Positions 44,067 to 53,435 of a DNA stretch of 64,000 nt are shown here, in pieces. The translations under genes and the position numbers were made by a program. The notes below the pieces were generated by a model. It saw only the letters and a list, made by a program, of their open reading frames with translations, was not told the DNA's origin and did no database searches. This DNA is from Candidatus Marimicrobium litorale. Lineage in GTDB: Bacteria > Pseudomonadota > Gammaproteobacteria > Pseudomonadales > Halieaceae. The stretch spans positions 2,046,001-2,110,000 of the forward strand of contig NZ_SHNO01000001.1 in NCBI RefSeq assembly GCF_026262645.1, read 5' to 3'. Each line of letters opens with the position of its first letter. The first letter of the stretch is position 1.

Positions 44067-47000
44067 ATGCAGCGCACTATGAGCGCTGATCCCCAAAAAA
44101 TTGTGGTCGTGCTGGGCATGCATCGCTCAGGCACCAGCGCTATTGCCGGGCTTCTGGAGCAACTGGGCGCCAGCCTGGGCAACTGTCTCATTCCTGCCGC
44201 AGGAGACAACACGCTGGGGTTTTTTGAAGATGCAGACTGCGTCGCGCTGAATGAGGACATTCTGAATCAACTTGGGCTCGGCTGGCAATCCTGCAGCGCA
44301 ATAGTCTGGGACGAGGCCACACTTCAGTTATTGCAGGCACGTTTCGCCGAGCGGGCAATCGGCATAGTGCGCCGCCTTACCCGTCACGACGCCCCTGTTG
44401 CCGCCGTGAAAGATCCGCGAATGTCCCGGCTTCTGCCTTTTTGGCAACAGGTATTTATCCGTGCGAATGTTGCAGTGCACTACCTATGGGTAACACGCAA
44501 CCCAAACGCGGTCAGCCAGTCACTACACGCAAGAAATGCCTACAGTGAAGAGGTCTCGCTGGCCCTCTGGGCGCGGTATAACCTCGATATAGCGAGGGAT
44601 ACCAAAGGCACGGAATGTGAGCGCATCGACTTCGATCGGGCACTGTCCAACGAGGAAACACTTGCCAGACAGCTGGCCTCAAGCTGTGGCCTGGACAAAC
44701 CAGAACGAGGCGGCAACCCATTCTTTTCCCCCTCTGCGCAACACTCGCAGAGAGACAACCCGGACAACGCAACCACTCACTCCGAACAATCACTGCACGG
44801 CCTCTGTGATGCTCTGTACGACCACATCATTGCAGGGCGAGGCACCCCCGCCAGCGCCGGCCTGGAATCGGTTTTGACAGGCTGTGCGCCCCTGCTTAAC
44901 CAGATTACAGCGCTGGTCGATCGGGCCAAGTCGCAAAAAGACGCCCGCAATAATGATCAGAATCTGCTTCAGGAACAACTCAATACCACGCGTCGCAGTG
45001 CCGATCTGCGCCAAGAGGAGCTGCAAACAGAAATACGGCGCGTAGCTGCAGAGAACGAACGAATGAATGTTGAGCGCGAGGAGCTGCATGTTGAACGCGA
45101 GGAGCTGTATGCGGAGCTTCATCGTTTAAATGCCCAGGTCGAGGATATTTTATCAAGCCGCTCCTGGAAGCTAACGAGCGTATTTCGCTTCGTTGGCCGA
45201 AAGTTACGTAGCCTACTCAGCCCACGCATCTACACCAAGGTCTATATACAGTTTATCTTCAGCAAGCTTTCCCATCGCATTGCCAGCTTCGCCACATCCA
45301 GTCGCAGCAATCAGGCCGCCACCCGTGAACTGGCACGGGGCAGAGGCCGCGCTCTAGCCGGTGCTCTGGAGCGCTTTGATCAGAATCCGCAGGAATTACC
45401 CGACATCGATATTACCGTGGTTACTCACAACAGCAGTCGCTGGATCGAGGGTTTTTTAAATAGCCTCGTCGAGCAGAGCTACCCGCTGTCTAATATCGGC
45501 TTGTTTGTCACAGACAATCACTCCACCGATGACTCCTTCGAGAAAATGCGCACCCTCACGTCTCCCTATGCAGATCGATTGCGGGAAATTTCTATAGAGA
45601 ACGGCCCTAACAACGGTTTCGGTCACGGCCAGGATGCAGCAATAGGGAGGGGTGATTCACGATTCATTCTGATTACCAATATCGATGTGGAGTTCACGCC
45701 ACAATCAATCCTTGAGGTTGTCTCTCATGCGCTGCGAGACCCGAAAGACATCGCTTCCTGGGAATTACGACAGCAGCCTTTTGAGCACCCCAAGTACTAC
45801 GACCCGGTTACCCTCAACACCTCCTGGTCTTCGCATGCCTGCATCCTCATGCTGCGGGATGCGTATGAGAGTGTAGGCGGATACGAAAAACGTATTTTTA
45901 TGTACGGCGAAGACGTGGAGTTGTCCTACCGCCTGCGACGAAGTGGCTACCACCTGAAATATATCCCTTCCGCGCGGGTTAACCACTACACCTACGAGGA
46001 TGAAAACAGCTTCAAGCCATTACAGTTTTACGGCAGCACCCTGGCTAACGCTTATATCCGCCTGCGCTACGGTAACTTCAGGGACATTCTGGGTATCGCA
46101 AAACTCCATACTTTGCTACTCGCTGACGGCGGGCCGCAGGCAGTCTCTCGCTACCAGATACTGAAGAATATCGCGCGAATCCTCGTCAATACGCCCTACT
46201 TTCTGCTCTCCCGCAAAAAACCCCTGGGAGGCGCAAACTTCCCCTTCCGAAAATGGGATTATGAAATGGTGCGGGAAGGCAGCTTCTATACCCTGCCGGA
46301 GCAACGCAAAATTAAGCCGATGGTCAGTATTATTACGCGTACGTATTCTGGGCGAGAGCGCTGGCTGTACGAGTCGATTACCAGTGTACTCAACCAGACG
46401 TATGAGCACATCGAGCTCATTATTGTCGAAGACGGCGGTGAGACCCAGAAAGATCTCGTTGAGCGCTGCAAGGCATTGTTTGCAGGTAATCATGTGATTC
46501 GTTATTCCGCCCAACCCAAGCACGGCCGATCTTTCAACGGTAACGCTGGACTTAAAATCGCCACCGGCGATTACATCATGTTTCTGGACGACGACGACTT
46601 GCTATTCCCTGACCATGTAGAAATTCTTGCCGGGGAGCTAATGGCAGAAGAGGACATTTCTGCTGCCTATGGCCTGTCCTGGGAGGTCGCCACGACTTAC
46701 TACCCCGATGAGCAAACACTTTATTCGGAGCATATGCATGCGACGCCTGATCTGTTGCGGCAGGAGTTCGACCGCGAGATACTGCAGCGCCATAATTACC
46801 TGCCAATACAATCGGTTTTATTTCGAAGAGCCCTGTTCGAACACTACGGCGGGTTCGATGTAGAGATGTTCCAACTGGAAGACTGGGATCTGTGGTTTCG
46901 TTACAGCTCAGAATCAAACTTTAAATACATTCCAAAAGTTACTTCCCTGTACCGGACCCCCTACAATGCGTCCGACCGCGCCAGTCGCCACCAGCTACTG

Positions 47001-47093
47001 CACGAGAACTACGCTTTTGCCAAAGGCAAGCAGGCTCATTTCCTGCGTTCTCTGCCCATTATGGAATCGATAACCGACGACGTCACGTCCTAG
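44067..47093 (+). CDS. sulfotransferase-coiled coil-GT2-GT2 fusion protein
   Basis: A 1008-residue protein. Residues about 10-225 form a sulfotransferase-like domain with P-loop VVVLGMHRSGTSAIAG and YLWVTRNPNAVSQSL. About 288-365 is a charged coiled coil (repeated EREELHVEREELYAEL). A first GT2 domain begins near 445 (DITVVTHNSSRW) and retains ITNIDVEF and GGYEKRIFMYGEDVELSY. A second begins near 750 (MVSIITRTYSGRE), with the acidic FLDDDDLLFPDH. It would combine sulfation and two sugar transfers in one chain, on the cytoplasmic side. Related domain order at 48900 uses GT4 instead of the second GT2. Confidence 0.88.
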   Translation: MQRTMSADPQKIVVVLGMHRSGTSAIAGLLEQLGASLGNCLIPAAGDNTLGFFEDADCVALNEDILNQLGLGWQSCSAIVWDEATLQLLQARFAERAIGIVRRLTRHDAPVAAVKDPRMSRLLPFWQQVFIRANVAVHYLWVTRNPNAVSQSLHARNAYSEEVSLALWARYNLDIARDTKGTECERIDFDRALSNEETLARQLASSCGLDKPERGGNPFFSPSAQHSQRDNPDNATTHSEQSLHGLCDALYDHIIAGRGTPASAGLESVLTGCAPLLNQITALVDRAKSQKDARNNDQNLLQEQLNTTRRSADLRQEELQTEIRRVAAENERMNVEREELHVEREELYAELHRLNAQVEDILSSRSWKLTSVFRFVGRKLRSLLSPRIYTKVYIQFIFSKLSHRIASFATSSRSNQAATRELARGRGRALAGALERFDQNPQELPDIDITVVTHNSSRWIEGFLNSLVEQSYPLSNIGLFVTDNHSTDDSFEKMRTLTSPYADRLREISIENGPNNGFGHGQDAAIGRGDSRFILITNIDVEFTPQSILEVVSHALRDPKDIASWELRQQPFEHPKYYDPVTLNTSWSSHACILMLRDAYESVGGYEKRIFMYGEDVELSYRLRRSGYHLKYIPSARVNHYTYEDENSFKPLQFYGSTLANAYIRLRYGNFRDILGIAKLHTLLLADGGPQAVSRYQILKNIARILVNTPYFLLSRKKPLGGANFPFRKWDYEMVREGSFYTLPEQRKIKPMVSIITRTYSGRERWLYESITSVLNQTYEHIELIIVEDGGETQKDLVERCKALFAGNHVIRYSAQPKHGRSFNGNAGLKIATGDYIMFLDDDDLLFPDHVEILAGELMAEEDISAAYGLSWEVATTYYPDEQTLYSEHMHATPDLLRQEFDREILQRHNYLPIQSVLFRRALFEHYGGFDVEMFQLEDWDLWFRYSSESNFKYIPKVTSLYRTPYNASDRASRHQLLHENYAFAKGKQAHFLRSLPIMESITDDVTS

Positions 47094-47129
47094 CGCCGCG
47101 GGAGACAGTCCGCGATCGCGAAGACGTGG

Positions 47130-47999
47130 TCAGCCCTGTCGCTCGGTATCGAACCCCAGAGAGCGCACGAAGTCGATATCCTCAGAATAGAGCTGACTGC
47201 AGTCATGGTGCTTGTAACGCCCTGTACTGCCCGGCGTAACCACGGCGCTCTCCGCAGACGCCAGCGCCTCTTCAAGCGGATTCAGCCCAAGGAAATCATT
47301 CAGTTTCAGCAGCTCCTGGCGCGGGTTCGCGCACAGTAGGTCGAAGTTCAGTAGATAAAGCCTGTCGCCCAGCAACGCACGGTAAGCACAGTTACGTTTA
47401 TAACTGGCAACCCAGTAGCGCAATGCGTTGGCCGGTGTTACCTCGGCATCGTCGCCCAGCAGAAGATCGCCCCAGAAATATTTCAACTGGTTCTGATTGT
47501 AGCCAAATGCCATATCCAAGCCATTCCTGACCACGTAAATATATTTCATCCCGGCAAGATACGGCGCGATCAGCGGCACCATCACCTGCACGTTCGGTTG
47601 TTTCCAACCCCATGCTGCAGCAGTTTCCACCGCGTAGGCGGGATCGTCGATTGTCTTGCGTGCCGCCTGCAGTACCTTCTGCCGCAGGGCTGGCCCGCGA
47701 TCAAAGCGAGCCGCCGCATTCAGCAATGACGTTAGTTTCTCAGGCAGGGACTCCCTATCGCGCATGGCATTGACGAACAGCCACACCCTTTGCTCAATCT
47801 CTTGCACTGGCCTTGAAAAGATATCGCGGTCAACAAACAGCAGACTGAACCAGAGGTTATCCAGTTCCTCATTTTTGTCGCCACCAAATACCACACCCTG
47901 TTGCTGCAGCAGCTGTGTCACAAGGCGTGTACCACTGCCGCCAACGCCGCCGATCACGATCGGTGCAGAATCCCTGGCCGCTATCGAATACCTAGACAC
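47130..47999 (-). CDS. sulfotransferase family protein
   Basis: A 289-residue protein starting at GTG. The P-loop reads VIGGVGGSGTRLVTQLL near residues 15-31. The segment KYIYVVRNGLDMAFGYNQNQ fits the 3'-phosphate binding helix of sulfotransferases. It is the last of a three-gene minus-strand run (fusion enzyme, methyltransferase, sulfotransferase), 15 bases after the methyltransferase stop. It differs from the 37157 protein in its P-loop, so the two probably act on different acceptors. The acceptor is unknown. Confidence 0.82.
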   Translation of the reverse strand: MSRYSIAARDSAPIVIGGVGGSGTRLVTQLLQQQGVVFGGDKNEELDNLWFSLLFVDRDIFSRPVQEIEQRVWLFVNAMRDRESLPEKLTSLLNAAARFDRGPALRQKVLQAARKTIDDPAYAVETAAAWGWKQPNVQVMVPLIAPYLAGMKYIYVVRNGLDMAFGYNQNQLKYFWGDLLLGDDAEVTPANALRYWVASYKRNCAYRALLGDRLYLLNFDLLCANPRQELLKLNDFLGLNPLEEALASAESAVVTPGSTGRYKHHDCSQLYSEDIDFVRSLGFDTERQG

Positions 48000-48014
48000 A
48001 GTCCGTCGCCCCCG

Positions 48015-48725
48015 TTAGCCAGCGCTCTCTTCCCGCAGCCTGCCAAAGCGATTCCAGGAAGGAGCGCCTCCATCCAGCAAGCCCACGTTGTAGCTCGGCT
48101 TGTAGAAAGCGCACCAGGTCTGGCGCGGATGAAACCAATCCAGCGTTTTGAAGGACAGACCGTAGCGTTGGGCCAGCTCTTCCACCACCGCCAGCGGGTA
48201 TTCCACACACTCCGGGTAGACCCAGCCAGAACCTCCGCAGGGTGAGGCGCCCTCGATAACCGTGGCAAAAAGCACCCCGGTATCCAACAGGCGATGCGAT
48301 ACGTCACTGATCCAGCGCTCCAGCAAATCCGGCGCCGTGTGACTAAAAATAGACTGGGCGATGGCATAGTCGAAGCGCACGCCCGACTCCAGATCATCAA
48401 GCCCTGTATCGAACAGGAATAGCGGCTTGCGCAATGCAACCAGCGAATCACCAAGTTCGTAGCGCAAGCCATCTTGCACCAGCCACTCGTTGGGCTCCAG
48501 TCCAATGTAGTTTTCAGCGTTGAGATAGGGAATGAGCAGACGCCCCAGCCGCAGTGAGCCGCACCCTATGTCAAGCAGGCGGTGATGCTGGCGCAACCCG
48601 CTGGCAGTCAACAGGTTAAACGACATGGCACTCACGAGGTCATATTCATCCGGCGGACCAATATAGGCTCTGTGATGTTTGTCGCCGATGTGACGGGACA
48701 GGCCCAGAATATCTTTTTCGTACAT
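48015..48725 (-). CDS. class I SAM-dependent methyltransferase
   Basis: About 236 residues from ATG 48725 with AAGGG ahead. A longer frame to 48872 begins with hydrophobic residues and lacks a site. Motif I reads LLDIGCGSLRLGRLL near residue 50, followed by an acidic residue in NYIGLEPNEW. The segment DYAIAQSIFSHTAPDLL is typical of small-molecule methyltransferases. It is flanked by sulfotransferase-bearing genes and may methylate the glycan. It may also provide the cap recognised by the Wzt tail, but this is inference. Confidence 0.82.
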   Translation of the reverse strand: MYEKDILGLSRHIGDKHHRAYIGPPDEYDLVSAMSFNLLTASGLRQHHRLLDIGCGSLRLGRLLIPYLNAENYIGLEPNEWLVQDGLRYELGDSLVALRKPLFLFDTGLDDLESGVRFDYAIAQSIFSHTAPDLLERWISDVSHRLLDTGVLFATVIEGASPCGGSGWVYPECVEYPLAVVEELAQRYGLSFKTLDWFHPRQTWCAFYKPSYNVGLLDGGAPSWNRFGRLREESAG

Positions 48726-48899
48726 TATGTTTCCCTTCCACGCCCGGCGCGAACAGACATCCCGCATAACCCGAAGGTTAAGGCGGTACTCTATCGCGAA
48801 AGAATAGGTAAAACTATAACTCAGCCCGCTCGGCGACACTTGGAATAACGCTACCCTGGCAATGAAATCCATGAGCCAGGCACCGCACGTAAGACCAGA

Positions 48900-51800
48900 T
48901 CACAGTACCGAGCGATAAACCTCGTCATGCTTGTGCGCCATAACCGATGCATCGAACTTGGCCGCCGCCGCGGGCACTCGATCAACCAACGCCCTATAAG
49001 CCTGTTTATCTGCCGCCAGCGTTGCGACCTGCTCCGCCCAGGCCGGGGTATTGATTAGCGTATCGTGGAGATCGATCAGCACGCCTGCCGGTCCGTCCGG
49101 GCTACCCAACATGTAAGGAATATCCCCCAGCGTGCTGGACATAAAAGGCCTGCCGGACTGCAGACACTCGATAACTACCATGGGAAAGCTTTCCCCGCGG
49201 AATTTGGAGGGCAAAAAGCCCATGTCTGACAGAGCAAAATAACCCCGTACATTGGTCTGAAACCCTTCGAGGTGTACAAACGGGGGAAGTTCCAGTTCGC
49301 TAAGGCGGTTGTATTCGAGGCCGTCACCCACCAGCAGCAGATGTATATCCTTGTCCGATTGCAGCCGGGCCTGCGTGACAATTTCAATCCCTTCCTGCCA
49401 GCCTTTTTCCGCCATGGCCCTGCTGATAAGCGTGACGACGAAAGCCTCTTCCGGAATATCAAGAGTGGCTCGCTCAATCGGCTCGAAACCGTTATCCGAT
49501 AGGGCATTTTCAATACGTACCAGCCTGACCTTATCCACGAGCTTATGTTGAGTGAGCGCCATCAGGTTTTTATCCGCCACGTAAATAAGGGAGGCGCTCC
49601 GCCGGGCCAGCCGGGGCAGAATAAATTTAAGATCGACGCTGTTAATCGTCTCGTACATGCCGTGCAGGGTAACAACGGTACGACAGGGAGTGTCCTCCGG
49701 AAGAATATCGAGGATGGAGCTGTCTACCCAGGCGTGGTGCGAATGAATGATATCAATACCCATCTCCCTGACGATTTTTTCCAGCTCAGCAAGATCTGAC
49801 ACCACCGGAATATCCGCGCGCAACTTGCCACGTACACCCTCGTTGCGTGGCTCCTGCGCGCAGTCAAGATAGGTCACGTTGTAGTCAGACGCCTTCATCA
49901 GATTGGCAAGCTCGACCGGGAACGTCTCGCCTCCCCCGGTACAAAAACCGTAGGACGCCATCAGCAGGTTGGGGGTGCGCTCAGTCGCCACCTGCTCGAT
50001 CCTGTCAAGGCTGTAGCAGGCGTCAAAGGCCTGCGCCGTATAGTCTTCCCGCGTTTCCCGCCAATGGGCAATCAGGATATCCCTCTGCCGCCTGAACACC
50101 TCGGCATCCACCCGAAAATACCTTTGAACCGTTTTGGCCACCTCTTCATGCTCGCGATAAAACACATCCTGCGAATAAGAAGCCACCGACGTATTATCTC
50201 CGTGAATCCTGTAGTAATTGGATGCATCCGGCGAGTAGGCCAGCGCACCACCCCGGATCAGGTGAAGATAGAAAATCCAGTCGCCGCAGGTGCGCATATT
50301 TTTCCAATCAGTATCAGCGAGAAGTTCGAGTGATTGCGGGTTTCGGAACAGGGCGGAGCTCACATTGGGTACGATGTTCTTGATCGCAAATGCATCGGCC
50401 ACCATGGTGTGAGCGGAGGCGACTATCGGCGCCGACCAACGGTCAGGGTCGATGTCGTGCAGATACTCCCTGATTGACCAGTGCTGTTCGTCCGCAGCAT
50501 TCATAAACACGGTCTTGCTGTACGCCAGTTGTATCGCCTCGTTCTCGAAATAGGGCACCAGCACCTCGAGGAAATTTTCGCTGCACCAATCGTCGCTTTC
50601 GGCAATCCAGACGATATCGCCACAGGCCGCCTTCAAGCCTTTTTCCCATTGATGAAATACACCGCCCGAATTCTCATCGTTAATAAGCAGCGTAGTACTG
50701 GCGGGGTACCGCTGCTGGTATTTCGTCAACACGTCGGTGCTGTTGTCCGTGGACGCATCATCCAGAAGAATGACTTCAAAATTTTGATAGGTCTGGGAAT
50801 AGATTGAATCGAGACGCAGGGAAAGAAATTCCGCATGGTTGTAATTGGGTACCACAATGCTAACCAGTGGACGATAGTCCTCCGTGTTTTCGTACGCCTG
50901 ATAGCGCATGGACTCGCTCTGGTTTTCAAATCGACGATCCGAGACCAAGCTGCCATTGCGTGACAAAAACGCGCTGATCACTCGAAATAACGGGCGCAGG
51001 GTGACTCGACCGGCCCACGCGAACCTCGGGTGACGCACACTCATGCGCTGGTAAATATAAATTGAGCGCAGCCTGAACGTTGCGGCCCTGTTCACCAGCA
51101 CCTCGCGTAGTTGGTTACGGTATTCACCCAGCCAGCGTATGGGCCGGGATATTCGCCAAGAGGTCGACGCCTCCATCGCACCGATAGTGTATTCAAACGT
51201 TCGTTGCTGATTTTCCATCTCCGCCAACTGATTGCGCGTCTGCTCCTGTAAGCTAGCATTACCCTTTTCCAGTCGGGATATCTGATCACGCAGTGGTGGC
51301 AGCAGTGATTCGTGCTCACTGACCTGGTTCTCGAGATCGGCTATCGTATCCTGACGGCGCTCCGCCTCCAGGCTATCGCGGCGGCTGCGCTCGCTCAGGC
51401 GGGACAGCGCCGGTGCCATGACTCTGGCGATCGCCAGACCGGTGTCGGTGGCATGATACTGGTCCAGCAGGACTTGAAGTTCACCGGGCGTTACCTCACC
51501 CCGGGTGAATAAAGGCTTCAGGCCACGGTAGAATGCAGGTGCCTGAGGAAAACGCTCCTGCAGCGCAGCATTCAGTGTGCCATTCGCGACACTGCGGTGC
51601 AGTGCGGGCGTGACGAAATCGGCACAAAACGTCTCTACCCGCCGCACGTCCGGTTGCAAACCGATAAAGTCCGCCATTGTGTCCAGAGTGATTGCAGGTT
51701 CGGACAACATCGCCGCGTAGGACACATAAAAATTGTTGCCGTCCAGGGACTGCTCCAACGCCTGAGCGGTTAAAGACAACCACAGAGCAGCCCCCTCTTC

Positions 51801-52298
51801 CAACTCGCGACCCACCTCGTAGAACAGCGGGTCATCGACGGCGCGATTACGCTGAGACAGGGCCGCCTCGACCGGATCGCGCAACACATGGACAAAAAAT
51901 ATCTCGTCTCCGGCATAACCGCAGTCAGCGAAAACACTCAGCCAAAACCCCAACAGCTGGCAAAGCCGTGGATCCTTAACGGCCACCACCGGACACTCGG
52001 CGAATAGGCCGGAGAATAAACCGACCGCCTCCGCGCGCCAAGCGGTGAGGTCCCGCACGCTCATCGCCTGCGCACCTTGAAACAGTGCGTTGTCCCAGGC
52101 GCCACCTAAATAGGCGAGAAGACGATCGTTGAAATCGACAATATCCGGATGCTCGAAAAATCCGCGCGGGTTTTCCTCGTTGGTGTAATACTCGGGGAGG
52201 CGGAGCTGGGCACCGAGGCTTTCCAGCGCGGCCGTGCACAGAGAGGTGCCAGACCGGTGAGGGCCAAGAACAACAATCAATTTTCGTTGGTCAGGCAT
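48900..52298 (-). CDS. sulfotransferase-coiled coil-GT2-GT4 fusion protein
   Basis: About 1132 residues from ATG 52298. The first 230 residues are sulfotransferase-like (IVVLGPHRSGTSLCTAAL, with VHVLRDPVEAALSQRNR). A coiled coil around 320-385 follows. A GT2 domain begins near 477 (VSIVVPNYNHAEFLSLRLD), with VWIAESDDW as its acidic site. A GT-B fold of the GT4 type begins near 773 (LLMASYGFCTGGGETFPVEL) and carries SRAMAEKGWQEGIEI and LLVGDGLEYN. The protein is on the opposite strand from the other fusion. The domain layout suggests a processive or multi-step glycan enzyme with sulfation. Confidence 0.88.
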   Translation of the reverse strand: MPDQRKLIVVLGPHRSGTSLCTAALESLGAQLRLPEYYTNEENPRGFFEHPDIVDFNDRLLAYLGGAWDNALFQGAQAMSVRDLTAWRAEAVGLFSGLFAECPVVAVKDPRLCQLLGFWLSVFADCGYAGDEIFFVHVLRDPVEAALSQRNRAVDDPLFYEVGRELEEGAALWLSLTAQALEQSLDGNNFYVSYAAMLSEPAITLDTMADFIGLQPDVRRVETFCADFVTPALHRSVANGTLNAALQERFPQAPAFYRGLKPLFTRGEVTPGELQVLLDQYHATDTGLAIARVMAPALSRLSERSRRDSLEAERRQDTIADLENQVSEHESLLPPLRDQISRLEKGNASLQEQTRNQLAEMENQQRTFEYTIGAMEASTSWRISRPIRWLGEYRNQLREVLVNRAATFRLRSIYIYQRMSVRHPRFAWAGRVTLRPLFRVISAFLSRNGSLVSDRRFENQSESMRYQAYENTEDYRPLVSIVVPNYNHAEFLSLRLDSIYSQTYQNFEVILLDDASTDNSTDVLTKYQQRYPASTTLLINDENSGGVFHQWEKGLKAACGDIVWIAESDDWCSENFLEVLVPYFENEAIQLAYSKTVFMNAADEQHWSIREYLHDIDPDRWSAPIVASAHTMVADAFAIKNIVPNVSSALFRNPQSLELLADTDWKNMRTCGDWIFYLHLIRGGALAYSPDASNYYRIHGDNTSVASYSQDVFYREHEEVAKTVQRYFRVDAEVFRRQRDILIAHWRETREDYTAQAFDACYSLDRIEQVATERTPNLLMASYGFCTGGGETFPVELANLMKASDYNVTYLDCAQEPRNEGVRGKLRADIPVVSDLAELEKIVREMGIDIIHSHHAWVDSSILDILPEDTPCRTVVTLHGMYETINSVDLKFILPRLARRSASLIYVADKNLMALTQHKLVDKVRLVRIENALSDNGFEPIERATLDIPEEAFVVTLISRAMAEKGWQEGIEIVTQARLQSDKDIHLLLVGDGLEYNRLSELELPPFVHLEGFQTNVRGYFALSDMGFLPSKFRGESFPMVVIECLQSGRPFMSSTLGDIPYMLGSPDGPAGVLIDLHDTLINTPAWAEQVATLAADKQAYRALVDRVPAAAAKFDASVMAHKHDEVYRSVL

Positions 52299-52395
52299 AG
52301 CGTTGTGGGGCCTGTGGAGTGACGGCCAGCACGATTTTTTCAGCAAGCAATACACCACTTACTGTTTCGAGCGACCTCATTATACGCACCGATCG

Positions 52396-53361
52396 CTACA
52401 AAATATTTAAAATTGTCGCGACAAACAATCCGATATTACCCGGCACGCTCTGGGCATACACACCGGCGCGCCGCATACCGATTATTCGGCCCCACAGTCC
52501 TGCGTGTCTCGCATGACAAAACTCGGACAATACCCGGCGACTATCATCCGTTAGTAGCGTGCTCATCTGGTTCAGCGCCGCAATGTTACGAGCATTCCAA
52601 TCGCGCTTGCGTCCGCGCAGGCCAAGTAATAAGCGATTCCAGCGGTCCGACAGGTGCTGACTGGACCCTATCTGATTGCCACGGTGCTGGCGATAATCCA
52701 GCGAAGGCTCCGAATCGTAAAAAATTTCACCTCCACACGCCGAGATAACAAGATACACCCACCAGTCATGGCTGACCACATCGACATCACCGAAAGCGAT
52801 GAGTAGTTCCCTGGCGGCCCGGTTAAACACCATGGTGTTTCCGCCGGCGATATTCTGGATTAATGCGTTGGCGAAGCCGGGCGGACGGGTAAATAAGGGC
52901 GATAAGCCGACTGGCCCGCCCTGTTCGTCGATGAGACGGGTGCGGGAGCAATACAACGCGGGACGATCCGGCGGCAGGCTGGACAAAAAACAGACGGCCC
53001 GCTGGAGTTTGTCCGCATCCCAGACATCGTCCTGGTCGGCAAAGGCGAAATAGTCCGCGCCAGTGGGTGCGTGCAACAAGGACAAAAAATTTGCGACGTA
53101 GCCGCGCCCGGGGCCGCTGGTGATACTGACACGGCCCTCGCCTGCCCTGCGACGGAAGGCAGACAAACACTCCTGCGTACCATCCTGTGAACCGTCATCA
53201 GAGACAACCAGTTGCCAGCAGGTGGCAGACTGCCGCTCAATCGACTCCAATTGCTCGCCAAGAAATTCAGCACCATTCAAGGTACCCAATAAAACCGCCA
53301 CGCGTGAGCCCAAAACCTCGAATTTTGAACTCGCGTTATCGTCGATCGGCAAGTAGAGCAC
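52396..53361 (-). CDS. glycosyltransferase family 2 (rhamnosyltransferase-like)
   Basis: A 321-residue GT-A enzyme starting at GTG 53361. VLLGTLNGAEFLGEQLESI and VVSDDGSQDGTQECLS form the nucleotide-sugar domain, and FAFADQDDVWDADKL the metal-binding DQDD motif. The layout resembles alpha-1,3-rhamnosyltransferases and other O-antigen GT2 enzymes. It is directly upstream of the fusion gene on the same strand, with a gap of 97 bases. The donor is not determined. Confidence 0.88.
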   Translation of the reverse strand: MLYLPIDDNASSKFEVLGSRVAVLLGTLNGAEFLGEQLESIERQSATCWQLVVSDDGSQDGTQECLSAFRRRAGEGRVSITSGPGRGYVANFLSLLHAPTGADYFAFADQDDVWDADKLQRAVCFLSSLPPDRPALYCSRTRLIDEQGGPVGLSPLFTRPPGFANALIQNIAGGNTMVFNRAARELLIAFGDVDVVSHDWWVYLVISACGGEIFYDSEPSLDYRQHRGNQIGSSQHLSDRWNRLLLGLRGRKRDWNARNIAALNQMSTLLTDDSRRVLSEFCHARHAGLWGRIIGMRRAGVYAQSVPGNIGLFVATILNIL

Positions 53362-53435
53362 CCGTGCAGCGGTTATCCATCATGAGTCACCCAGCCTGAG
53401 CATAACCCCAGGCACTACTGACCTGCTCGGCCGCT

